Position numbers and translations under genes: made by a program. A model generated the notes under the pieces. That model did not search any database. It was not told the origin of the DNA and saw only the letters and a list, made by a program, of their open reading frames with translations. Positions 1 through 11,947 of a stretch of DNA of 64,000 bases are shown here, piece by piece. The DNA comes from Heliopora coerulea (taxonomy: Eukaryota > Cnidaria > Anthozoa > Scleralcyonacea > Helioporidae). The stretch covers positions 248,001-312,000 of the forward strand of contig JASJOG010000158.1 of the NCBI GenBank assembly GCA_030142905.1, in the 5' to 3' direction. How positions within the stretch are numbered: the stretch's first letter is position 1; each line of letters starts with the position of its first letter.

Positions 1-430
1 ATGTGTTGAATAACTCGGCTATATCTGCAAACATATTTATACTTAAACATATATCCCTCAGCCTGTCATAATGTCGACAGCTTAATTCGTTAATCAGATT
101 CCATGTTTTTTTAGGATTCCATTTCTTCGACTCTAGATATTTAGCAGAATATTGTAGTTTGATTTTCTTAATTTCACTATTTGTGTGGTTTTAAGCATGT
201 TTGTAATGCTATATCAATAGATCACAACTTAGCGCTCCCTTTCTTTCTAAGAAATCTCTTTTGTACTTTTCACGTACTTGCTTACTAGCAATCCATTGAA
301 ACTTTTTAATAGGTTCATGTTCATCAATGGACTCCATTAATAAACCTTTCCACTTAGCCTACTTGAAATTAGCATCATTTCTTAAATTCAGAAGACTAAG
401 ATCAAATGACCATGATAAGGGTACAGAATG
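1..430 (-). pseudogene. LINE ORF2 fragment (linker between endonuclease and RT)
   Basis: Read on the minus strand, the bases give a broken frame containing KKTWNLINEL followed by ADIAELFNTH. This is the pattern of the endonuclease-RT linker of CR1/Jockey-type non-LTR retrotransposons (KxTWxxINEL, then an AxxFNxHF motif). Several stops interrupt it, and the window edge cuts off the RT. It is a decayed fragment; the family is inferred from these two motifs only. Confidence 0.6.
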
Positions 431-2168
431 TTCTAATATAAAATTAAAAGCATGTTAAAAATGACTCTTGTCACCATGAAACATGTTGCGACGATAAGGT
501 GGTTTAGAAAAGTTAATTGGCGAAAGAAACGGAACGGAAGTTGCATTCGCCACAGTTACCTATGAGTCATATTATTGCAGATCCGCAACTTGTTGACCAA
601 CAAGAAGATAAGTTCATAAATCTTTTGCAGCAAGATAGAACTTGTATTATTTGACTCTTAGTTACGCTACACGACTTTACTCGTCAAGGAGTGAGCTCCC
701 GCAAGGAAAGAATTAATGGACATTTAGATATCTTGTGGGCAGATATTTTCATAATAGACTCTTGTTTTAATGCGCTAACTTGATCAAACGGTAAGGCTCT
801 ATACTAAGGACCAAATTATGTATAGAAACATCTTCCCATTAAAGGTACATAGTTTATAAATTAACTAGAAAACCGTTAAATCCTCTTAAAATGAAACCAA
901 GTTATAGTAACTTTGGCTAAACTGTTTTCAATATTCCCCTAGAAAAGATTGTGTTTGGAAACATAGAGTGATCTAAGATTTGGGAAATGGCTGGCCCATG
1001 GAAAGAATTCTGTCCGACAAAATCAACTTATTGACCTGATGTTTATAATTTAGCGACAACATCTATCGTTTACTATTCACAATGGGCCGATCAATTTTAT
1101 ATTAAGAATAGTTCGATTGCTTTTATAAAACCAGACGTGTTTACGTAATATGAGTTGGAGTACTAAGTAAAACAATATTTACCAAAAATAAATAACAATG
1201 GCATGAGAAACAGGTATTAGCTAAAAGATGCGTAGATACTGCAGGAAAAGTTAATCGAATGAGTCATAATTCTTTCATGGTATGATGTCTCCCCATGACG
1301 TATAAAAGCTTATCATCAGGAGTTAGCCTGAATAAAATAATAAAAAAACTTACCATGCCGGGTTTCGACAACTTATGAGTAATGTTACTCGCGACCATGT
1401 TTAACGCAACAAATGCTGACTGCTGCAAGGCTAATGCGCTTAACATTCCATTTGTGAATAATTTTCAGGCCTAGTTTACAAGCTGTACAGTCACGAGCCG
1501 TATAGAGCTGAAACAATCTTGTACAACTTATAAAGCAAGTTACATTAGCCGTACCGATCTAAGCCGTGCTGCATGGTTCAGAACACTTAAGGTTGAGCTT
1601 ATAAACCGAGTTGAGGTGAACTTTGCCGTGTTGACACACGCGCTACTCTGTTTCTTGAGGAACACAAATTTGGCGTCCTTCCTTTTACTTTTAATAGGAA
1701 TTACAAGCAGCAAGTAGCACAGCCCGGCACAGCTTACAAACAAGGTCTGAGCGAACTTTTGAGGAAGCGACATGTTGTATGAAATACCATCCTTAAAAAA
1801 TAAGTACATGCAGGCGAAAAAGAATCACTGAGGATTTTTTATTTATTCGCTTTAAGCACAACCTATTTCCGTCTTGTGGTATTCCGCAAACAACGTCTCG
1901 ACTTTCGAAAAGTGTTTTCGACTCTCGTGTTTTTGTACGCTTTTCTCAAGTCTCACAACATCCTGTGTGTTTGGACCAAACACGGGAATCCCTTCGGTAT
2001 TTCTTAAATGATTGCAGAGCACAAAGAAACGAACGTTGCGTTCCCTTAAGTTCCGGAGTAAATGATTGCAAGTGTACTACTCAACATTACTCGACATTAC
2101 CATTTAGCACGTATTTCTTCAACAAGGCTGTGCGACAATTAATATCCGAATATGACAAAATTGCTTTA
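431..2168. other. no recognisable gene
   Basis: I see only short chance open frames here on both strands (for example 1264-1446 and 1540-1809 minus), with no domain signature and no convincing splice-bounded exon. It lies downstream of the nucleosidase gene and may include its 3' UTR. Confidence 0.4.
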
Positions 2169-5100
2169 CTAACCTTGTTCAAACCTTTTAGATTCTAAGA
2201 CGTGTTTCACAAAGGAAGCCGACACTTTGGCGCAAAACTTTTGCCAGTCTTTCGTCTTGGAGCCATCAGCCCAATCTGTAACACTCTTACACACAATGAA
2301 AGGCACTTCTAGGCCAATCAACCCTGAAGTAAAGGAGGTAAAAACAAACGTCAACTATGATACATTTGTCACAGTGTTTCGCCTTCAACTCCTCAAGTAG
2401 CAATTTCCCGGGAGGTCTCCCTTGACATGTAAAATTGTCTGGCATTAGGCAGAGTCAAATATAATAAGTAGCAGAACAGCAAGATTGCCACATTAAGGGT
2501 TAAGGACAGAGTTCCCAAAGGTCGTAGATCTCGTATCGTAGAACTTTTAAAATTTCAATGCTGCAGCTAGTTGCATGTTGGCCTGACAAGCCAACTTCTC
2601 CACATCCGTATCTCCGATCACGTTGGAATTTCTGCTGTAACTGGTAAAAATAGTGTCAACCTTTCATCAAACAGCATTCTCAGATTTAAACATGATACTG
2701 GTCACCATGTTTGACCAGATGATTAAACTATCCTTTCTTCTTCTTGCTCTTCTTCCATCAGCGACCTCTTGAACAGGGAAAGCCGGCTGCTTAATGAAAA
2801 ACCTTATCCTACTTTCAATCCTAATATTCAGTCTTCTTATTCCATCTTTGCCTCTCCTCGTCACTTCTGACATCTTTTCGGGTCCCGTTTCTTCTCAAAC
2901 TCAAAATTGTGTTAACCTATAATAATATCTTTATATATATCTAGTCTGTCACATTTTGTTTCATTGCCTATTGGTGGTGCGTGAAATACAGCAAAACATT
3001 CGACTTTGATAAAGTTCTCCATAATTGCATGCCTTTTCTACGTATCCTTTGACTTGGCTTTGATCTTCATACTTAACTAATATAAAGCTTAGTTCGAGAC
3101 TCATGTGCACAAGTTGAAATAAAAATTCAACGTCTGACCCAAAGTATCGGAAACAAAGATATAGAGAGATAGGGTGTTGGATATAGAAGATGAGACAGAG
3201 ACAGACAGACAAACAGAGGTGTAGAGTGAGAGACATCATGAGAGTGATCTTGGCAGTTAATAATTTGATATTCAACCCGAGTATAAAAATCAATGGCTAG
3301 CAAATCAAACGGGATAAAGCCATGATCACAAACTTTGAGTTTAAAATAATTTAATGCTTACGTTTTGTTGCAACTGGCAGTATCGTCAGAGCGAGTGTGA
3401 CAAAATTCCTAAAGTGCCTATCCCATGTGTGCGCATTTTATATGTTTGTATTCCTTGGATCTTTCCGATTAAAAATGTAGCATATTATGCTTTGCGACAA
3501 TTTCATTTTCATGGAAATTTTCAAGGTCAAAGTTTGCAATTTTGCAGTTTGGTGGTGATAAAAAACTTTGGTAACTACATGCCAGAAATGACGTCAAACT
3601 GGGAACGAATGAGAACTGCAATAAGTGATTTACCTGGCACAAGGTTTGGTTTCTGTTTGAATAACTCGATTTTTGTTTCAAAGAATTTCTCAAAATTGTT
3701 CGGAAACGTGAAGAAACACTTTCAAGTATGCCTTCTTCTTCTTCTTCGAGTACCGATTACAGCCGAAACGACTCAGAGACAGACGTCATTGAGGTCGACA
3801 GGGGATGCACGACAAATTACGTATCCAACAACGACGCTGACGATAACGTCCAACCTTACGAAGGAAAATCTTTGGTAGACGAAGAATGGATGTTCTGTCA
3901 TTACAAAGAAAAAACTACGGAGCAAGAGCGCTTAGAAGTACGTCGGAGTCGGTCAGAAAGGTCAGAAACAATGGATAACTACAATTACCGACAAATTAGA
4001 ACGGGACACCTCACCAAATCATTATTCGGTCTCCAAAATGTCACAAATCTAACATAACCTCTCCTCCCCCACTTCAATGTTGTTTGGTAACAAGGAATAA
4101 TCAGTCTTGGTCGTAGAAATCGCATAAACTTCCCCATTGTTCGCCACTCAACATTGAAAAAAGGAAGGGGGAAACACAGGTAGTTACTAGGAATTCGTGT
4201 CCTGCTAATAAAGTCACTGATTGTTGCATGTGAAACTGTTACTATGTTTCTTTTCTGTCATGAATGTATCAATATTTTAGCACAATACCTAGGAAGCGAA
4301 GATCGAGGCGAGGATCGTAATCTTAGAATAAATAAAAGTGCCCAGCACCATACACGGTTGTGTATTTTCAAACTAACTCACTTGGTTTGACAATGACTTT
4401 GAAATAGAGTCGAAACATCATCACACTTTTGTCTTTTTCTTGTCTTCTTTATAACTTGAAATTCATTGCCTAGTAAAGGAGGAGCCAGGTGGGAATCCTA
4501 GTTTTTTAAATAAATATAGGTGCACAGCGTAATAAATACCGAACACGGAATACCAACTGAGTTGGTTTGATAATACATAACCCTGTATTGAGCTGGACAC
4601 TTATATTTACTCTGAGATTACGATTCCCGCCTGGTTCCTCCCTTATGGAGATTGTGCTAAAATATTGGTACATTCAAGACTAAAGAGAAAAATAGTGACA
4701 GTCTCACATGCTAGTTATCCACTGTTTCTGACCTTTCTAACCGACTCCGACGTATTTGTGAGTGCTCTTCTTCCGCAGAGCTTTCTTCGTAATGACTGGA
4801 TTTCGGAATGTTTCTGAACGATTCTGAGCAATTCTTTGAAACAAAAATCGATTTCTTCAAACAGAAACCTAACCTTGCACTAGGTAAATCACTTCCTGCA
4901 GTTCTCATCCGTTCCCACTTTGACGTCATTCCCAGGAAGTAGTTACCAGTGTTCTTTCCTCACTGCCAAAGTGCAAAATTGCAAACTTTGACCTCGACAA
5001 TCTCCATGAATATGAAATTGTCAAAAAGCAAGATATATTAGATTTTTAAGCTGGAAAACCCAAAGAATGCCAATATATAAAATCCCCACACGCGCGATTG

Positions 5101-6426
5101 GTACTTTAAGGAGAATCAAATTTATATTACAGTCAAGGAAGAGGGATATCGTATTACAAAGGTGACACTAGGAGACATCGCCGAGTAAATTAAAATAAAC
5201 AAAGGATGAAACTTATATTAGAGTTGAGAGAAGGTGCTGTTTGTTGCCCGTCTAACTTCTTTCTTTTCCATGTCAAGGATCGTATTCCTTGTTGTCTAAT
5301 ATCACACATTGTTTGTTTGTTCGTGTCAATTAGTAATGCTCCTACGAGAAACATTCTCACTAAAGAAATCAAACCTTCTCTCAAATCTAATGTAAGTTCC
5401 ATCTCTCTTTCCTTATTTTAATTTACTCGGTGATGCCTCTGGGTGTTACTTTGTAATTCGATATAGCTCATCCTTGACTATAATATGAATGTGATTCTCC
5501 TTAACTATATTGTCACACTAGCTCTGACGATATTGTGAGATGGAACGAAATACAAACATTAAAGTATTTTAAATTCAAAGTTTGTGCTGATGGCTTTATT
5601 CCACTTGTTTTGCTGGGCCTTGATTTTCACATTCAAATTACGGTTCACACCTGGTTCATCAACTGCCACTAATCTGCTATTTAATTCTTGCACATACCTT
5701 CACTTTCCATTTCTCCACCAAGAGCTTCGCGGTACATTGTTTTTAACTCCAATCTACGTTTTTCATTATCGATAAGTTCAGGACCGGATAGAATTGTACC
5801 TGTGTGGACCTTAACCGAACGTCCACTGAGTTGCGAATTCCAGCCATTTTGTCCGTCTTTAAATAGTTTGTAAAGCTTGCTATTCACCGAATAGCTGTCG
5901 TTTCTTGGCGTTTTTGAACCACCCTTACTGATGCGAACTTGACAATATCTTTGAATCTTCCTAGATATCAGTAGGTCGCCGAGTTCTTGCTTTTCTTCCA
6001 ACAAACCAAAGCACACCCCCAGACAAATAATTGCTTTTGGTTTGATTAGACGGACGGCTTTTATACCGATTTCCTGTGCTGCTAAGATGTTGTTAGCGCC
6101 CATTTCTGATTCCACCAAAGCCACTTCAACCTTACCAACACCACCGAAGTAGACTGGTCCCAGATCTCCTACAAGTGCCGTGGAAGGATCTTTTATAATC
6201 TCATATGCCGCGAGGAACTCGCGTTCATTGACTGTTAACAGGACAACGTCAACTGGTTTTTTATTCCAGGTAAACTCAGTTGGATGGACGTCCCGTCTTG
6301 AAATAAGATGAATATCTGGAGGTCCTTGGGACAAAAAAAGAGATGAATTCTCATTGTTAGCGTTTGAAGCACTCTTTCTGGCAATCACTGCGGAGGTTTG
6401 ACATGAATAAATTTCTTTGATAATAC
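2169..6426 (-). CDS. purine-nucleoside phosphorylase / MTA-SAH nucleosidase-fold protein, two 3' exons
   Basis: Two minus-strand exons, 5698-6426 and 2169-2323, join in phase (donor AAG|GTATGT, acceptor TTCAG|GG) and end at TAG 2169-2171. The protein shows the PNP_UDP family order: VVLLTVNEREFLAA, a glycine-rich GDLGPVYFGGVGKVEVAL segment, PKAIICLGVCFGL, the ribose-contacting GGEME motif (partly built across the splice) and the late catalytic region SVTDWADG with the conserved Asp. The family cleaves or phosphorolyses the N-glycosidic bond of nucleosides. In cnidarians such domains often sit downstream of death, NACHT or TPR domains in large multigene families, so an upstream exon is expected; I could not find it. 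There is no ATG in the first exon, which fits an internal exon; its acceptor could be TTCAG at 6427-6431 or CGCAG further in. The 3.4 kb intron is filled with transposons. Confidence 0.8.
3728..4057 (+). pseudogene. acidic/serine-rich coding remnant in the foldback left arm
   Basis: An open frame starts with an Ser-rich stretch (MPSSSSSSTDYSRND), then an acidic part, PYEGKSLVDEEWM and a charged ERLEVRRSRSERSET segment. The right arm encodes a shorter relative on the minus strand (4711-4929; ERLEV-like block EEEHSQIRRSRLERSET). The layout resembles the N-terminal part of the P2X7-like C-terminal-domain proteins found in cnidarian transposons, but the cysteine-rich core is absent, so this is a weak guess. 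It is probably a remnant of the element's own gene. Confidence 0.3.
5110..5500. mobile_element. 391-bp palindromic MITE with TTAA target duplication
   Basis: The element starts GGAGAATC and ends GATTCTCC and is flanked by TTAA at 5106-5109 and 5501-5504. The whole length folds into two arms of roughly 190 bp (for example CTTATATTAGAGTTGAGAGA at 5210 against its complement near 5390). A TTAA duplication is typical of piggyBac and Kolobok superfamilies; nothing coding remains to tell which. It is inserted in the right arm of the foldback element. Confidence 0.75.
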
Positions 6427-9276
6427 CTGAATTTATTCAAGGCAATGGGATTCATCAATTGCCATCCAAACCATTGTTCCCATATACATATATATAGCAT
6501 ATCAAGCGAATGGTTTACGTGCTTTAGCATATTCTATAACACGTACTGCCTTCGCTTTTGACGAATTTTTTGGCGCACGTATAGTCTCCACTCCAGCTTA
6601 AAGAGCTATTCCGCTACGTCCGCTGCAGGATGTCAGGCACTTTTGCCGAGGGGTAGCGGTAAGTGCAATTTCGTTGTGGGTGATATTCTTAACGCTAACG
6701 TGGTAACGAATTCGAATATTCAAATTTGATGTTAAACGTAATAGACCAGCAGTGCAAAGGATTACTATGAGAATGACATGTGTGTGTTGACCGATTTGAC
6801 TCAAGTGCTAATTTGTGGTATTGGTTGTGGCACATATTAATCAACACATATTAAACAACAGATTTATAGCAGTCCTCAAAGTTAACAAACAAACAACACA
6901 TACTATAGATACCTTCGACTTACTGTAAAATGTTGGCAAAAAATTTAGACTATTAATGCTGATATGAATGAGAAATAAATTAACCAGAAAGTTTTAGGTA
7001 TTCGACCTAATCTTTGTGGCCATGCTCAATCTAAATTTAGTCTCCGCTGAGCTGAAATAATTAAAGTGTCTTCAAGCTCAGGTTTGCAACGTGCCAATGC
7101 ATCGCACTTAAGGTCTTGTTCGCAGGTAACATAATTATAGCATGTGTTGAGGGAACGTAAATACTGTAACGTGAGCAACAACAAAAAATTTGCCTGAAGA
7201 CCTTTTGTCAAGTAAAAGCTCGAGATAATTCGAGGTTCTTTGAAAACACGATCATTTCAATCTTAAATTGTTCTTGAAACAGTTTAGTCCGTTTTTGTAC
7301 TGGAGCAAAAGTATAGTAAGGGCCTGGAATATAAATTAAAGAATTGACCGAACAGCTCTGTGGAAAATAAAGCTTAGAAAAAAGTCATTTATGACAAGCA
7401 TAAGCATACGTAAAAAAGGATCAATACATTTGTAAAAGGTCAAACAGTTCCATAAACGTGACACCCTTAGATGATTTTCAATCAAGGATTGTATGCAAAT
7501 ATGTTGGGAACGCAGGATTAGATAGTGATATTGTCAAAATGGTATTGTGTTAGGACAGTGCCGTCCGCGTCAATGTAAATATAAAATGTTTGAAAGCTTA
7601 CCACTGATAATAAGATTGATAGTTGGTAAATAATCCAAACAGAATAAGTGTGGAACATATCCAATTATTTTCAAAATACTGAATTTTTCAAACACGCTAA
7701 GCTTTAATTGCAAAATGTCTTTCTTGGAAACCTCTCTTAATAATATTTCTATAGCAATACATTAAGGGATGATCGTTAAGGGAGGTTGTCAAAAATGAGA
7801 ATAGTGCGTGTTGTTATAAACGTGAAGATACCGCAAAGCTGCAATGCTATTGCTACCATGATAAGGTTTAGTTTTATTTCTATCTCACTTTATATAAAAT
7901 CATTGTTTAGATTTAAGCATTATGTAATTCGATATTTAAATTCACGGCCCTATGTAAGACAGCAATATAATTTCTACTAGCTTTTTATTGCGTTCCTGTG
8001 CTTTATGTATCTTAACATAAGGTTACCGAAAGTAAATAACGTTAAACTAAGTAACAATGTATGATTGCACAATTTGAAAAATATTTAATGTGATAATGCT
8101 GCTACAATCTGAAATACTCGGTGATGAATTTATAATTCTGTGAAAGGTAGGAATGCCTGTGAATCAAGACTATCCAAACTATTACCATATAAAAATAGAA
8201 ACGACAGCGAGTCACCAGAAAATATTCGTGTATTTTAGTCAAAGACAGCGTTTGATTCTATTAAGAGTTCTTCTGCTGTTTTTTTTTTCTGGAAATTTTT
8301 GTAGTGAGATCAAAACCAGAATTATGAGTTGATATTGCAATTATTTGTTCAACGAAATTCATACCTTACTTGATGCTCGAGTCTGTACGTCAGACAATCA
8401 TGAGATAAATGTTATACACATGTGAACGGCACTGGTACAAGAGTATGCTCACGAAATAGACAAATCAATCACTTTTCTGTCGGTCTGTTCCTCAAGCTTC
8501 AACTTTAAGCAAATGCTTGACCCTTAACTGACTCTGTTTACGGTATGTTTGTCACCCCTTAAAACGCTGGCTTTTTTCCTACACTTATTTCTCTTTTTAC
8601 GTATATACAGTATACCTGTTATGTTGCAGTTTCACTAAAGTGGCGTTGAATAGACGTTGAAATAGTGGAATGGCCACGAACGAAAAGACTTTTCTGATAT
8701 TGATACAAATTTAATTTTGTAGAAGAAATTTTCAGTTTAGATTCCTGAAAAAGATCCCAAATAGATATATTATCATGTTTTCCCTCTGTGAAATTGAAAG
8801 AAATTTAAGGACGGCAAAGAAGTATTATTCAACAAGTAATCCGAAGTCGAAGATATCGGAGACAAATAATACTAAAATACGTCACCGTGGAGCCGTGGAT
8901 AGAAAACCCGGAGTTATGAGCATGGGCCGAAGAATTGATATCAGATAAAAATTTGACAAAGTGTGAGTGACATTAAAGGTTACAGACACCATAACTTTAG
9001 CTTCAAAAACTGCGTGAAGTTATTCTAAATACAAAAAATATTGGTACCTCACATATCGATATATTCACCAGTCCGGCGTAAAGTGAAGATAAAAAGAATA
9101 CTTTTGCGACTAAACAAATGCTCTTAGGTTGATGGATAGATGGTTTATTAATCTGACACACATAGCAGCTAAAAAGCTGAATTGAGTGTGAGTTACAAGA
9201 TGGAAATCTATACAATTATGGCATTTAAAACTATACAGTTAAAATATGTAAAACCTCTAATATCAAAACTAACTAT
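6427..9276. other. no recognisable gene (intron or intergenic)
   Basis: AT-rich sequence with only short open frames and no domain signature on either strand. If the nucleosidase gene has further 5' exons, some of this is its intron. Confidence 0.4.
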
Positions 9277-9498
9277 CTATTTGTATTGAAAATCGTTTTT
9301 AACACTTGTTGGAATAAATGTACTATTGAATCTCTTTGTCTTTACGCGAGGATAAACAAAATCTCCTGATCGCCATAAGTTATAGTTTGGAATATATCTA
9401 GGAGGTAGAAGTGAAAATAGCTTGTGATCAGAGTTGTCCTTAATGTCATTAAATAATTTCATTCAAGCAGCTCTACGCCTATTATACAATGAATCAAG
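9277..9498 (-). pseudogene. LINE ORF2 C-terminus
   Basis: An open frame reads LFNDIKDNSDHKLFSLLPP, then PNYNLWRSG and VKTKRFNSTFIP, the usual C-terminal tail after the RT thumb in CR1/Jockey-type LINEs. The frame ends at a stop at 9277. It continues the RT piece at 9935 once the hAT MITE is removed. Confidence 0.75.
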
Positions 9499-9926
9499 CA
9501 GTAGCGTAGCTACACCAGGGCCTACCCTGGTCTGTGCCCGGGTGAAATATTGCTGACAAATCTAGCTCACATATGGCAAAGTATAGTGTATAGTCACTAC
9601 AAAAATTGAATATAATTATTCTGTTTACCAAAAGTCCAAGTATTAGTTTAATTTCCACATAAATGTTAAATATTTCGTAAACATATGTCCTTGCAAGATG
9701 GAGTAGAAAACAATGTTTTTGACTGTCACCGCTAAGGTATGTGTAAAGGTATGTAGTAATAGCAGTTAGTACAGAAGTGTTATTGGGCCCAAGTACGGCA
9801 AAATATCTTGAGAGGCGTGCCTCATGTCTTTTGCTAGCAGTGTAATAACTAAAAAGCTATCAGGAAACGTTGACACCCGTTCCCATGTTGTGTCCACATA
9901 GCATTTGCTTTCTGACTACACCATTG
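9499..9926. mobile_element. hAT-like MITE in the LINE
   Basis: The left end reads CAGTAGCGTAGCTACACC and the right end, complemented, CAATGGTGTAGTCA, an imperfect terminal inverted repeat of the CAGTGGCGTAG type. It is flanked by 8-bp copies GAATCAAG (9491-9498) and GGATCAAG (9927-9934), one mismatch apart, the duplication length of hAT elements. No coding capacity is visible. Confidence 0.65.
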
Positions 9927-9934
9927 GGATCAAG

Positions 9935-11071
9935 AATGCTGATTTGTAAACGATCAGTGTAGCTCCCAGCACTAGGGTATGTAATTGATAACACGAGCTT
10001 TGGAAGACGCTCAATTGCAAGTGAAAGATATTCTGGTAAACCATAATGGAAAACCTGGCAACTACACTCTAAAATAGATCTAATACATGTTGAATAAAAT
10101 AAATGGTTTGAACCTGGGAGAATCAACCTCCACAAACATGTCACATGTTGAATAAAACATAACTACATCAGATGCTGCAACTTTCGCTCGGTTCAACTGA
10201 ACAACAAAGTAAATACGTTTATTCGTTTTCTTAATGATGTAAAACACGTGTTCATTCCACTTAAGATCGCAGCTAACAATCAACCCCAGAATTTTGGCAT
10301 GAGATACTAACTCAAGTTCATTTCCTTCAACCTTCACTCTTTGAAAAGAGTTCGCATGGTTAAAGTTGATTAATAGTTCCTTGCACTTAGAATCATTAAG
10401 ATGGAGACGGTTATCAGTACACCAATCTTGGACACAGCAATTTGGATGTCACCTGTGCTATTTTTATGGACAACTTCTGCAATTGAGGTATCATTAATGT
10501 ACTTCCATCTTGGTGCGCTTTCAAATCATTTATCATTAAGATAAACAACCAGGGTCCCAATTTAGTACCCTGGGGCACCCCTGATCGAACTTCACCCCAA
10601 TCCGAAGAACAGTCTCTGAACAACTTCACATGCTGCTCCGAAAATATTAAGAAATCAATAATCCACTTCTTGACAAATAACGGCATAGAAAGTTGGATAA
10701 TCTTGTTAGCAAGAATTCGATGATCGATAAGGTCAAAGGCCTTTTGGTAGTCAAATAACACAACATGCATTGAGCCGCCCGTTCCATCAGTAGCTTTGGA
10801 CCATGTATCGATCATGCTGATTACGGCATGTGTTGCTGAAGAACGCGAGATGCCACCAAATTGATGAGGATCGATCATTTCTACTATAACAGGAGCAACA
10901 TATTGTTCAACCACAAAATCTTCTGCTACCTTAGATAGATTAGATGTCAGCGATATTGGTCTTAAGTGCTTGTTAATATCGCGAACTAATTTCTCCTTAG
11001 GGAGTGGCGTAACATTAGCTTGTCTCCAAGCCAATGGAAGCTTCACTTCATGGTAGGAGGCGTTGAGCATA
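9935..11071 (-). pseudogene. LINE reverse transcriptase domain
   Basis: Minus-strand frames give, in order, LPLAWRQANVTPLPKE, RPISLTSNLSKVAEDFV, HQFGG, VVLFDYQKAFDLIDH (RT motif A with its Asp), SGVPQGTKLGPWLF (motif B) and YIND where the active-site YxDD should be, followed by the thumb region (KILGLIVSCDLKWNEH). The first catalytic Asp of motif C is changed, and at least two frameshifts occur (about 10470 and 10140). The 5' edge is cut by the Tigger insertion at 11072. Confidence 0.85.
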
Positions 11072-11093
11072 CAGTTGAACCTGTATATAACGG

Positions 11094-11265
11094 CCCTGTA
11101 TTAAGCGGCCACCCTCTATTAAGCGGCCAGTTTTCAAAGTCCCGATGTTTTTTCTATAGAAATACTATATCTGTCACCTGTATTAAGCGGCCGCGGCCAC
11201 AGTTTGCCTTTCTCGTGTCAGTCTTTTGTTATTATTTTTACCTGTATTAAGTGGCCACCCTCGAA
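11094..11265. repeat. subterminal TGTATTAAGCGGCC boxes of the Tigger
   Basis: The motif TGTATTAAGCGGCCRC recurs at about 11096, 11178 and 11242 (last copy AAGTGGCC), plus a CTATTAAGCGGCCA copy at 11115. Inverted or direct copies at 13920-13955 mark the other end. Spaced copies near both ends are expected of binding sites for a CENP-B-like transposase; that role is inferred. Confidence 0.55.
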
Positions 11266-11327
11266 ATGAAACTTGAGAATATTCAGGTAAACACAAAACT
11301 TTCCTATATAACTACACTGTATAACAT

Positions 11328-11774
11328 TTAAAACTTCTCTTTAGCTAGGTTGTTCTTCAGCCATTTGATTGAAAACGAATCGCCTTCAAACGTATACTTG
11401 CAGGGAATTTCCAGGCCATAACCTCCACCTTTGTTAACGCAATTGACCTTTACAACAACTTTTCCGCTGTTTGTTGGCCATTTCAAAAATTTGGTTAGCC
11501 ATAATGCCATCAACTTAGGGACATGACCAATCGCTTCGTAATTGTCCATCATTGCGTTAGGGTGAGAATATTGTTTCTAAGCGGTCTTGCGGCAAACAGA
11601 TCTTGTTGATCTTGATTTACGTTTTTGGCGAGCAACTGCCACAGCATTCGTGTCTTCTTCGTTTTGCGGCTCTCGTTTCAGTTCAAACAACTCATCGACC
11701 TTCGGCTCCCAAATACCCATGTATGCATGGCACCCGCGAATATAAGAATCTACGAGAAAAAGTTCCATAGACAT
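11328..11774 (-). pseudogene. HIRAN-domain gene carried by the Tigger
   Basis: The frame starts MSMELFLVDSYIRGCHAYMG, continues EPKVDELFELKREPQNEEDT-NAVAV, then IGHVPKLMALWLTKFLKW and YGLEIPCKYTFEG. This is the HIRAN domain: the RGxHxY start, the LxREPxNxxDxxAVAV strand and the VGHVP motif. In HLTF/Rad5 this domain binds DNA ends; small stand-alone versions occur in cnidarian genomes. One in-frame TAG (11577-11579) lies between the two halves, after a basic insert, so this copy is probably dead unless that stretch is spliced out. It lies divergent to the transposase inside the same terminal repeats, about 170 bp from the transposase start, so the two probably share a promoter. Confidence 0.75.
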
Positions 11775-11947
11775 TTTAATTTCAGACAGAATTGTAACAG
11801 TGTAGCGACAACAGAGTGTCATTCAAAGCTTCCGCCAGTGATTTAGCTGTCAAAAAGGCGACAAATGTGCTCTAGTATTTAGCTGAACTCAAACAATACT
11901 GCTCAAGGCGCAGCCTGTGATTACTTTCGGACTTTACTTCGTCCGCG

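Larger units (their letters stand above)
3378..5535. mobile_element. large foldback transposon in the nucleosidase intron
   Basis: Two imperfect inverted arms meet near 4390-4560. The left arm begins CAGTATCGTCAGAGCGAGTG and the right end is its reverse counterpart CAATATCGTCAGAGCTAGTG. Arm homology continues through GACGTCAAACTGGGAACG / GACGTCAAAGTGGGAACG (3589 against 4930) and the CGGAGTCGGT blocks near 3950 and 4740. The left arm has extra segments (about 3730-3890 and 4000-4230) absent from the right arm. The right arm is interrupted by a TTAA MITE at 5110-5500; removing it restores the arm homology. No clear target-site duplication was found, so the superfamily is unknown. Confidence 0.7.

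Noticed and set aside
1264..1809. Two minus-strand open frames of 60 and 89 codons
   Set aside because: No domain signature, no splice-site support and composition like the surrounding AT-rich sequence.
5190..5421. Overlapping 70-codon frames on both strands
   Set aside because: They are the two arms of the TTAA palindromic MITE read in opposite directions, not genes.
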